A stretch of DNA of 64,000 bases, taken from the NCBI RefSeq assembly GCF_041260155.1, contig NC_091945.1, positions 32,990,296-33,054,295 of the forward strand, written 5' to 3'. Positions within the stretch are counted from its first letter, which is position 1, and the number at the start of each line of letters is the position of its first letter. Positions 29,934 through 40,200 of this stretch are shown piece after piece. The notes under the pieces were generated by a model. It searched no databases. It saw only the letters and a list, made by a program, of their open reading frames with translations, and was not told where the DNA came from. This stretch comes from Ptychodera flava (Eukaryota > Hemichordata > Enteropneusta > Ptychoderidae). The translations under genes were made by a program, and so were the position numbers.

Positions 29934-30121
29934 TTGAATCCAATTTGAGATAATTGGATTTTCATATTTTTCAAATTTCTCATAATTTTCAGTTGCGTTA
30001 TAGCTGAATGTCTCAATATTACAAATTACTCATAAACCAATTGTGTAACGTAAAAAGAAAAGCAGATAAGATAACATTTGAAGATTTTAAAGACATTACT
30101 TCACCATCCAATTATCCCAAT
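29934..30121. mobile_element. MITE, copy 2 of the AACACGATTGG family
   Basis: The copy runs from about ccaatttgagataattggat to ccatccaattatcccaat. Its interior (tcatatttttcaaatttctc, gttatagctgaatg, ctcataaaccaattgtgtaac) matches the copy at 9002-9216. The outermost ends are lost or diverged. Confidence 0.7.
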
Positions 30122-30802
30122 GTCCCTCATACCAAACTTTCATCACCGAAGGGAAAAAAATGGCAGACTTGTAAAAGAAAGAACTACGATTTTCAGAACA
30201 GCCTGATCAGCAACATTTGTTATTGGTATATTGTATGGTTTTTTTTACAAGGGAAGGTCAGAAACTTGACAAGATGTAAAAGAGAGTTTCACGTTAAAGT
30301 TGCTTGGACTGGAATTGCCGTGCTCAACGAGGGTTTAATCTTTTGGAGTCAGTTTATTTAACGTACAAACACTCCTAAAGTGCAAAGGAACAATTGGTAA
30401 CATCGATACTGTTTTGGATTTCGGATAATTCCGGAGAGTACTTTATTCTCGAGGCTGTTCGGAGAATTACAGCTTCAAGTTGCATAACGTCTCTTTTAAA
30501 AATGTAGGGGATTGACTAGCTGATGTCGTGTCTTTCTCTGCAGCTATCTAGTAACACAATGTACAGTTCCTTTCTCTCAGAAGGAATGAAAGCCTAACTT
30601 CTGGGCATTTTTGCATGTATTGTCGCCCCGTGTTCGATAAGGGTCGTTTAGTTCTAACCCAGGGAGAAAGCCGAAATGCCGTGCACTCAGGTTGTGAGGG
30701 AAATCTGTATGTGTATTGAAAGTCGGCAGCCTATGTCGACATGGAACGGAGAGCTTACTGCACACATGTAATGTGTATGCAATCTGAAAAATTACGTTTT
30801 AT

Positions 30803-30838
30803 CATAGACAGTAGAGAAATGTTTCTCTACTGTCTATG
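30803..30838. repeat. Perfect 17-bp inverted repeat (hairpin)
   Basis: Arms CATAGACAGTAGAGAAA and TTTCTCTACTGTCTATG are separated by 2 bp. A related hairpin (catagacggtg ... cactgtctatg) lies inside the MITE at 60207-60492. Confidence 0.9.
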
Positions 30839-31339
30839 GTTTTACCTTGCATAGACTGTACCGAGTCAGGTTGTCCAGTCATGATATTGGATCAAATAAA
30901 GATAAAAGTATTATTTTGCCCTTCAATTTCGTTGATTGAACTAAGTAAGATTAATGACTATTGAAGAGGAGTTTTCTCATCATATTTTACCAGTAAGTCA
31001 CGAGCCTAAACCTGTTCAGTTCTGCCTCGAAGATTGTCCTAAAACAGTCGACACACTTGAACAGAATCTACAGCTTTCACATCAAACTTCATTATATGAT
31101 GGCGCCAGGCAATTTTACCTGGCTTTCAGAACCCGAACAAAGGATCTTTCAGCAAAAACAGAAAACTTGGAAGAATCCTAGACGGCCATATCCTTCTGTC
31201 AGCAGATTTATGAGTAAAGGTGACTAAAGCTTGACAGCGCTGCATTCAATGTTTGACGGCTCAGAGCTCTAGCTAATTTCCGCTGCTATACTTGAGTTTA
31301 GCCACATCGTTTGAATGAGTGCTTTAGTTGATTAGTCTT

Positions 31340-31560
31340 CGTCTCGTCGGGCCGTGACGTCATCAATCTACGCTGTCATTTTGATAACTAGAGAGAATCT
31401 GTTCCGTTTCCCATAATCCTCGTATTCTGCCTCAGGGAGACAATAAGGGATCGGCCATTTGATCTTAGGGGTAGTCAAAAATGGAAAACGAATCCGATAA
31501 GCAAGAAGTGAAACATTCTTACTTTTGTCAAAAACATTGACATAACTTATAACTGAAAAA
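31340..31560 (+). promoter_or_regulatory. Possible CpG/CRE-containing promoter-like stretch (weak)
   Basis: The palindrome TGACGTCA (CRE) at about 31354 sits in a CpG-containing stretch. An ATG follows (MENESDKQEVK..., near 31480) that opens only 19 codons. No downstream exons were identified, so this is a weak promoter candidate. Confidence 0.15.
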
Positions 31561-32342
31561 AGGGTCGGGATTGTTGGCTTGAAAGCATATAAATTATGTC
31601 ATGCTAATGCCAGAAAAGTATCAAGTCTTAGAATGCGGAACAAATTGCATGTCCTCATTCTAACCATCATTCCACAAGTAGTTAATGGTCCATCCCTACG
31701 CGTGCTTCATCATGGCGCCTGCTAAAGTGAAATATTTAGTCGTGTTTGGATGTTCCGCCACCTCAAACGTGGTTAGAGTCGGAGATTACAGACCACCTAC
31801 AAAATACGGAATCTTTCAGTCTAGGCGCCTACTTACATGGAAAAGATTATCTTCTAAAACAACAACAAAACCTAGAGTTTCTTTGTGACAACTCACGCAC
31901 GGTGTGACGTATTGTCATTATTATTGACGGTTGAACATTTCTTCAGTAGGCCTAAATAAGCAGGATTTGAAGACACCGTCTACAGAACAAAGTGGACCAA
32001 AATACGTCATATTATATGATTGTTGCTGTCATAAAATATCGTCCATTGGAAATATTGCTTTTTGTTAACCTCTTTGGAAATAGTCTAAGGGCCCTGAAAT
32101 ATTCGTTGTGTTCCACAACTTGCGCCAACAATGTTTGACCCCACTTTCGTTCAGCAGTTGGCAATAAAGTATGGACGTAAAGCTCATAGATGCACTGTTT
32201 TCAGGAGCGTCATCGCCTTCAAAGACAAGCAGACAAACATTGCCAATCATCATATCGTGATTTTTTTATCTTTCAGAGGTCGAAAGGCCATACAATGTTT
32301 CCATTGGAGAGAAATAATATTGTATGAAAACTCTCGATGAGA

Positions 32343-32580
32343 GACGAGTTTATGGAGAATGCCTTGCGACTTTGGGTCACTTGTAAACTTAATTAAGTCA
32401 GGGCACTCAGTCCATGAAGTATTTGTTTGAAATCAAGGTTGACTCTAGGCACAGACCCTCGAGACGAGAGTCTATGCTCTAGGTAACTTGCAATCTTAAT
32501 TAAGTCAGAACAATCGCTGTCGTATGAGTGTTTGTTCGGAATCACAAGTCTCCAAAGTCCTCTCCAAAAGAGAACTAGCC
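32343..32580. repeat. Two-copy tandem repeat of about 120 bp
   Basis: Two diverged units are aligned by gagacgagtttatgg / gagacgagagtctatg, cttgtaaacttaattaagtc / cttgcaatcttaattaagtc and gtatttgtttgaaatca / gtgtttgttcggaatca. The minus-strand frame across it (32393-32650) has no recognisable similarity. Confidence 0.6.
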
Positions 32581-32872
32581 CACGGGCAGAATCCACTAGC
32601 CTCAACATGATGTAGATTCCATTTGCTGTACTGTCAAAGAAGTTAACCATGATCAGTAAGTGTTGTATATTAGAAATATTTGACTAGCATTACCGAGCAA
32701 CGACAATTCATTTGTTTAAGTACATGCTGTAGTTCTCTTGCTGCTCATCCATTTTCCCAAATTTACTATTCTGCCACTGTGCAAAAAGTGCTAGCCCATG
32801 AGGAGGTTGGGCAAGTGGATTTGCTCCCCCCACCATGTGACAGTATGTTATCTGTGCTACCATGTTAATCAT

Positions 32873-32966
32873 TTAACCCCTTCACCAACATAGTTTGGAC
32901 CAAACTCATTGTTATGAATGCCAGTTGTGGATTATTTACCAGGAATTCGGGTTGAACAGGTTAAAG
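32873..32966. mobile_element. Degenerate copy of the TTAACC...GGTTAA mini-MITE
   Basis: The start ttaaccccttcaccaacata, 'tttggaccaaactcattgttat' and the end aacaggttaaa resemble the four clearer copies in eIF4B introns. Confidence 0.45.
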
Positions 32967-33005
32967 GGTAGTAACATGCGGACAAGATTTTGTGACCTAG
33001 TGCAA

Positions 33006-33199
33006 CTTAAAGGTATACAGTCACCTGTAATACAAATATGCCCATATATAGTTAAAGGGGTGTTCCTTTATATTCAAAATGCCCATGTGAGGGTGCTGTT
33101 TTAAAAAGCGGCCACCCGCTTTAAATCTGTGATTGATTAGATTTTCTCTTTCCATGGTAACTGTGGCAAAATCGGAACAGGTGACAGTATACCTTTAAG
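33006..33199. mobile_element. MITE with CTTAAAGGTATACWGTCACCTG termini
   Basis: Left end cttaaaggtatacagtcacc and right end ggtgacagtatacctttaag form near-perfect 22-bp inverted repeats bounding 194 bp. The interior has a second small palindrome (aaaaagcggccacccgcttt). Confidence 0.85.
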
Positions 33200-33284
33200 A
33201 AAAGGACAACATCTATCGGTGCCTCCACACTATTTGGATGAAATTGGTACATCTAGGAGAATGAAAATGGCTGTAAGGGTTATG

Positions 33285-33390
33285 TATCTCTGATGAAAAG
33301 GGTTATACCTGAGTTGAAATGGGTTGTATCTGGGATGAAAAGGGTTGTATCTTGCATGAAAAGGGTTATATCTGGGATGAAAAGGGTTGG
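33285..33390. repeat. 22-bp minisatellite, about five copies
   Basis: The unit is close to CTGGGATGAAAAGGGTTGTAT, repeated about five times with drift. It lies just beyond the predicted eIF4B poly(A) site. Confidence 0.85.
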
Positions 33391-33454
33391 ATTGAGTGTG
33401 CTCTCATTCCAAACTACTAGCATACACAGTATCACATGACGATAACCACAGCTA

Positions 33455-34155
33455 TACATTGAATATCACATTCTTTATTAATTTTTTTGAGAACTACAGA
33501 CAGTAATATTTTTTTTTAAAAGCAAAAGATAAAAGAAGCATGATTGAGGCAGTTTTGTGGTACACTGAACAACTTTGGAGATAATCACGCGACAATTGAT
33601 TTTTTTAATACCTATATATAATATGAAGAGTAAATAATCTGTGAGAAAAAATGTGAAATGTTTTGTAAGTGGGTCAAGTGACCCACACTGCCAAATTTTT
33701 TTGTATACAGTAAGATTTGCCAAAACTGCATCTTTTACCCAATTTAAATATTTTACCTGACATTTGCTCTGATGTGCAGTCATGCTTGGTTTGAAAGAAC
33801 TTGAATCAGTACATGACCTTGTGTCAATAGCAATGTCCTCCAATGGAGACACCCCTTAGTCCAATTTTTATCTTTTTTTTTTCTGAATCACATGACTTGG
33901 ATTCTAGTACCCAATCAGGACCTAGTACCCAATCAGACAACTAGACAATGCGATGGTGTAACACTGACATCTACTGGATAAAATGGTGGGACCAAACTTT
34001 TTGTAGACGGCCACAGCTTCAAACTCACAAAGAATCAAGTCTCCAGCATGGATGTTGACCATTCTGCCAGTCAATCAAATTACGGTGAACATCCAGTAAA
34101 ATTTGTTTTCGGTTGATACTCTGCTTCAAACACACCAATCATGTGAAGTAGGTAT
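33455..34155 (-). other. EIF4B: Predicted eIF4B 3' untranslated region
   Basis: AT-rich sequence between the stop codon and the AATAAA candidate at 33474-33479. The length is inferred from the signal only. Confidence 0.4.
33474..33479 (-). terminator. Candidate eIF4B polyadenylation signal AATAAA
   Basis: A minus-strand AATAAA lies about 680 nt past the stop codon. ATTAAA at 33604-33609 is an alternative. Position and strand fit the 3' end of eIF4B, but no transcript evidence is available. Confidence 0.4.
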
Positions 34156-34233
34156 TTAATCTGAATTATTATCATTGTCATTATCATCGTCATCAGCCAT
34201 CAGTGCTGAAAATTTACTTTGCTGACCCCATGC
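34156..34233 (-). CDS. EIF4B: eIF4B exon 15 (stop codon)
   Basis: A 78-nt coding part follows acceptor TTTCATTTCAG and ends at TAA 34156-34158. It encodes AWGQQSKFSALMADDDDNDN and a short acidic tail, matching the SKFSSASKYAALSVDGEDE... C-terminus of vertebrate eIF4B. It was found by looking for this motif and continues in frame from exon 14. Confidence 0.9.
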   Translation of the reverse strand, partial: AWGQQSKFSALMADDDDNDNDNNSD

Positions 34234-37200
34234 CTGAAATGAAAGTGATAAAATGTTAGGGACTAAAAAACACATAATATCAATTGTTTTCCCATTTCTC
34301 AATAGAAAACAGCTGTTCTACCACCTATGGTGGCTAATTCTTAAGCTCTTCAAGTACAAAAATTTTTAGTCTGTTTTTCGAAAATTGAAAATTGTATTTT
34401 TCTCCAAAGTGTTCACACTTGGATGGCGGCCATTTTCAATTTCAAATATTAGTAAATGTTATTTGTTTCTCTGGTACCAAACTGTGCATGGTGACCCCTA
34501 ATTTTTTATTTTTCTCAATTTAGTGAGAGAATGGTTGATAGTTTCATTGACAAAAGTGTGAGCAAAAGTTTGGGTCTTTCGCTTTCGAGGTGCAAACTTC
34601 CTTAATTAACAAATCATTAGACTTAAATGCACAATACTCTTGATACTGGACACTGATTTTTTTAGAGAATATTATCTTTTACAGTGAACACCCATCAATA
34701 TGCTATCGTTGACTAATTTTATTGTTTTCCTTTTTTTTGCAAAACACAGTTCTGCTTTTCAAACAACAGCTGTTGCAGAACTTTGTTATTAAAATACAGA
34801 ACAACACGAGTAATATTGTCACATAAAAAAATATGGTTGTTTCTGGGAACATGCCTCAAAAAATTAGTGAAGGTAGGTCAGAGGAATGTTTCTTTTTGTT
34901 GGCTGAGACCTATAAAATATATTAAAATTAGGGAATTTAATTTGTTTGAAAATGTGAAAACTAGGGTTAACGGAAACCCAAACAATGTTTTATTTGGTCT
35001 AAGTAAGCTGTGAGTTTTCACTTACACTAAACAAATAAAACTAAAAGGTTGAGTTGCATCATATGGTGTTCAAACTATGGTAAATGAAAAATGAATTCTA
35101 TTGCCTCTTATTACAATATGCCATGCAATGGTTCAAGGCTAAATTATTTCATGGATTAAAGTCTTTGTCAAACAACAAAGCTAAAATCGATACTGTGCAT
35201 AACTAATACTCATTAAGGTTCCTGCAATATTTGGGACAATACCAACCACTAACATTTTACCTTATTAATCACATTTTCAACGAAATTAAAAGATTAACTG
35301 CTAGCCAAGTTGACTGAACCATATGGCAATGTGATGTGTTCAAACATCACAGCTTTTCTCTGCATGTTCACCTAGTTTGCATCTCATTCTAACTGAGAAA
35401 TCGCGCGTACACGATGAATTAGTTGTATGAAATCCTGTGTAATCTATTTCAAGTATTTTTGTTTTTTGTCAGTGCAGTAAATTGTTTCTTGTCCTAGTAC
35501 TCATTTCAAAAAGCCCACTGTTCAACTTGTCAACAGTCCTTGTATGTGCATGGTGTCCCATATCATTGTCAATAACTGGATTTTAGTCCAGCATTAAATG
35601 TATTGCATTTTGCTCATAATTCATGGCTTTGTATTTCAATGCATCTTATGGAAAGAAGAAATTATATCTGCTTTACAGAACACAAATGACAAATGAAACT
35701 ATTAAGTGAATGTCATTTAGATAAAATCACAAGCAACCATTTATGCTACTGCATGACCACACCGCATCCATATCAAATACTGAAAGCTATAAAATATTTT
35801 GAAATATCCAACAAGTGACAATTGTGTCCGTGTCAATTAAGACATTTTAATTTAAACATGAACACTGAGAACAGGGCGGATGTATAATATACAATCAGCA
35901 TTAACCAGCTGTAATAAAATCAACAAAACTCAGGGAATAATTGAATTAGCCAATTTTAAACACAAAAACTAAGACGACCATAAAAATTATAAAGTAAAAT
36001 CTACACAAAGCAATATAGATGTAAAAGGGCCATGCAATGAATATTGGGTACTGGTCTAAAGTTTTGATGTCAGCTATCTTCACTGTATACACGCAATGAA
36101 ACAACATTGACATGTTTTATACATACCCATCAAATTAAAACCGTATATAATAGCACGTACATCAAAATACTACTTTCTTGCCACCAAACTATTAACTTAC
36201 TTTCTAAGTCAAAACAAAACTTTTCGTTCAAAATTTTCAGAAAAGGAACAAATTTGATGAATTTATGGTTAAGTTTGTAAGCTTGGTGTAATCTGGTGAT
36301 TCATTTATGTATCTGTAGTTCCAAAAAACCCCTGTGCAGAACTTTCTGACAGACACATTCTTTTAAAAATGAAAGTCAGGTAAATTTTCTGCAAATAAAG
36401 TTAAATTTATCTTTTCTGCCTTGTAGGGAACAAAAAGACTTTCTATTGATCATCTGTTTATGTGTCTTTCTAAATAGTATGACAGAAATCCAAGTTTTAT
36501 AATAGTGCTGGTAGCAGTTACAGCTTTGTTGCTCAATATAGCTACATGTGTGCGACTTTGGACACTGCTGTTTGAAATGCAGACAAATTTTGTCACTGCT
36601 GTAGGTGTGGCTGTTGTTACAGCTTGTAGTCTAAGCCATAAATATGTCTTGTAGTATTCACTGTTACATTAGCAGTCACCTACTACATGGAATCTTTGTC
36701 ATTCTTGCAAGTGTAACTTTTGCAAGTGTAATCTCAAAAAGCAGACAAATATTTAATTTTGCATATTAATGAGATAACAATGACATCAATTTTTAAACAG
36801 CGCTTGGTGTCTACTATGTTTCACAGCAGAAACCAGGTAGCTCTAAATGATAGAATCCATCTTACCTGAGGTTTAGGTTCCTCATACTTTGGCATTTCTC
36901 TGGGTTCTGAAATTTTTCTTTCTCTCCTGGTGTCATCTTTCCGCCGATCTGTCTGATCTTGGTTGCGACGTCTTGTATCTGGACGTCTGTCGTCCTGGCG
37001 GTTTCTGTCACCTCCCCCTCTACCTCGGCCGGCCGGACGGTTGGTATCTTTGGAAAGAACATTTCACAATAGCATTACAATTGTATGTCTTACTCTTCTA
37101 GTGTACCATAACTTTGAACTACCCTTCAGATTTCTTTCAAAGTTCAATTAAAGTAATCCAATCAAAATAAAATTACAGTACTGTTATGCCTCTCTAGGTG

Positions 37201-40200
37201 GGTTTACACGTGTATTTTTTTAAACCAGAGGGAATCTGATTAGTCATTCTGTAAATATTCCTTATCAGCGATCTAAGCGATCTCACGTTTACACGTCATA
37301 CACAAGGTATGAATTTAGTTCGGGTCAAGCGCCCTCAGCGATATCTGGGCTAGAGAACAATCGCTTGCTTGCAATGGCGGACAAACACATCGTGCAGCTG
37401 CTGTCTACGCTCTTTTTGTGTTCTGTCAACCAATCGAGACGCCTTTGGCGAAGAAATTTACTAGGAAAGAATATTGTTGGCCTCGCCCCGTCTGATGTCG
37501 GTGTCTATTTCATGTTAAGATCAGACTCTTATACGGAAAATTGAGACAGTCAAAGTTCCGGCCAATGCTACACTAGTAACACTGGATGTATATTTCCATG
37601 TACACGAATACACCGCAGAATGAGGCAATTGAATCAGTCGGCAGAGCATTAAATCAGGAAAAATCATCAAACAATTACATAATCAAGTAACCACCAACGA
37701 AATACATGATAGCTCTGCTAGAAATAATCTAAATAAACAACACATTTGAATCCAACGATGAATTCTACCGCAAATATGGGGATGCTCTTATACGGAAATA
37801 ATCTCGATGGGGTTGTTCGCCAGAAATAGCAGATATTACATTTCACGAGACAGAAATGAGAATAATACTGAAATGCAAACAACAAATACCAACCTGGCTG
37901 AGGTTCAGGGACGATGTTTTTTTCTGATTTTCATCGGAACACAACACGAACTCAATGAATTCATATCAAACATCAACAAAACGCATCCTACTTTCAAATT
38001 TTCGTTTGAAAGCTCCTCTGAAGAAATAACATATTTAGACCTGACTATCTACAAAGGTCGTCGATGCAGCAAAGAGAATATTCTCGACATCAAGACACAC
38101 ACAAAACCAACAGATACTTTCCAGTTCTTACAAAGAAACTCATGCCATCCGGCAGCAACATTCAAAGGTCTGATCAAAGGTGAAACATTACGATACATCA
38201 GAACACGTAACAACGAAACGGATTTTACACAGAAAGTCACACAATTTAGTGAAAAAAAATTAGTGAAAAATTACAAGACCGACAATATAAAAAAATGAAA
38301 TAGAACGCATTATCAGAGAGACAGACCATAAAAGTAGGAAAAGACTGCTTGAACAACAGAAAGAAAGAAATGACGCCACCAACAATACAGTAGTCTTCAT
38401 AACAACGTATAGCCCGTACATCGACACAACAAAAATCAAGCAAGCCCTGACATAAAACTGGAGTGAACTTGAAAAAGGCGAAAAAATAAAAAAAAAAACT
38501 GTCCCAAAACCAACTAATAATCGCATATAGAAGGAACAGAAATATAGGCGACACACTTATAAGCGCCAGACTTCACAAAAACTATAAGCTTAATAGCTCA
38601 AACTCAGGTTCACACGAACCCACACAAACACAACAAGATCAAACAGTAGACATTCTACCTTCCCTACCAAACGTAAATGGAACAACATATTACCAAATAA
38701 ATACAATCAACCATTCAACACGTCTCACCAATCACAAATTTTAAGCAACTGATGAAGAAAACTCTGTTTTCGAAACGTAGTGCCAAAGGATCGTAGTGTC
38801 ACAGTAGTCTCTCCGCTCCATTGCGGATTAACACAAGACACGTAGATTACGGGTACGTCTCGCCATGGCTAAGCAACATTTTACATAAAACAGCCAAACA
38901 TGATATACACTTATATTATACACAATATCATACACAAAACGCAAACAACCCAAATATGAACGATGTGTGGAGTTGTTTTCCCTTTACTACCAGTTGCTTT
39001 CCCTTTATTACCTACAACTCATCGTAAAATGGCATCGTTTTTCTAGCATTGCCACCACGACGGTTGTTGTCGGACACGGACTTGAACTAAGCTCGCAACC
39101 GTTTGATTTTTTTGTGGCATTGTTCCGCTGTCCTCTCGAGTCCCTTCTCCCTGGCCTTGGCAGCGACGTCTTCATACACTTGCCGATCCCTCGACGTGCC
39201 GTCCATCTCCAGATTGAAATTAGTAGCCTGATCTCTTCCTGTGACAAATTGTTGCCGCGATCGCGAGAGCTTCTTACTTGAACACCGTCCATTGTGGTAA
39301 TGGCCGAACCGAAGACAGGATATAGTTCGGCGTTTAGTTCGGTGTTCTGGTCACACGTGTAAATAGGCCATTGTTTAGTTCGGAGCACCGAACCTGGACC
39401 AGCCCTCCGACACCGAATTAATTTAGTTCTTTGTTAGTTCGGTGTTGTCTGTTTACACGTCCAACTGACACAGTTTAAATTTATTCCGGTGTCAACTCCG
39501 GACTTAACTCACACGTGTAAACCCCCCTTCTGATGCAAAAACAACTTGAATATTTGCTTAGTATGCACATGTTTATTTTGAAGAATGGTGTCAACATGAT
39601 GTTGACAGAGACAGAACTCTTGTAAGCCAGTTTGTCTAGCTACTGACTCAAAGATTGTTCGAACTCATGAAAATCTTGTACATCATGTACATTAATTAGT
39701 ATGGGACTGACTATTGGAAAGTTGAAAAGATTCCTAAACAGACACAAAGAATTCAAAACCCTGAACAGTTAGACAGTTTATTATTCAGAACAGCACACAC
39801 CTGTAATCAAGGTCTCTTTGGAATTTCAAGTCATTTGCAATACACAGTGTTTAAGTTTCTTTCTGATTTGTTCACACACAGGTTATAAAGCAAGCACACT
39901 ATAAAGAAAGACACAGTATGGTTCTACAGAGACTGCCACACAGCTAGCATCTCATGGGTGCTATAAACAGACAGGAAAGGTGATTCATTCAAACGCTGTC
40001 CATAAACAAGGATTGATTGTCCAAGTCTGAATAATAAGAATTCTTCTCTGTGTTCTCACAAATTTGAGAGAGGTATTGTTGAAATCTTTTATTCATTCAC
40101 TTTCACTGGGCTCCTTACATTACAATCACACTTTAAAAGTTGCACAAATTTGCCTGCAGAGTTACAATCACGGAAAATTTTAATTATCCCAACAGCGCAC

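Larger units (their letters stand above)
18913..33450. other. Intergenic region between the flavoprotein gene and eIF4B 3' end
   Basis: About 14.5 kb hold no gene I can defend. The content is mostly transposon relics: fold-back at 22196, MITE at 23359, Mutator-like at 25868, G-rich element at 27445, MITEs at 29934 and 33006, plus one microsatellite. A GC-rich stretch at about 25480-25680 and a CpG/CRE-containing stretch at about 31340-31500 stand out, without an assignable gene. Confidence 0.5.
37495..38830 (+). mobile_element. Penelope-like retroelement, 5'-truncated and frameshifted
   Basis: Consecutive plus-strand segments in shifting frames match a Penelope-type reverse transcriptase: KVPANATLVTLDV and MYTNTPQNEAIESVGRAL (motif A region), LLEII and NNTFESNDEFYRKYGDAL, SPEIADI, WLRFRDDVFF (catalytic DD region), FIGTQHELNEFISNI, YLDLTIYKG and THTKPTDTFQFLQRNSCHPA (thumb). 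Then come VFITTYSPY and IIAYRRNRNIGDTL of the linker. At least three frameshifts and two stops break it. The GIY-YIG nuclease is missing or only begins near 38680. A hammerhead-like hairpin follows at 38749. Confidence 0.8.
37196..39528. mobile_element. Harbinger-like DNA transposon relic (host of a nested Penelope element)
   Basis: The element has inverted ends (left aggtgggtttacacgtgt, right complement agggggggtttacacgtgt) and is flanked on both sides by TCT (37193-37195 and 39529-39531), a 3-bp target duplication as made by PIF/Harbinger transposons. Subterminal gtttacacg/ttagttcggtg units recur near both ends. A Myb/SANT-like fragment (39087-39292, minus) and a short plus-strand frame (37374) resemble the two genes of Harbinger elements. 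The middle is replaced by a Penelope-like retroelement. It lies in eIF4B intron 13. Confidence 0.75.

Noticed and set aside
30008..30361. 117-codon plus-strand frame
   Set aside because: Its first third lies inside the MITE at 29934-30121, and the remainder has no similarity.
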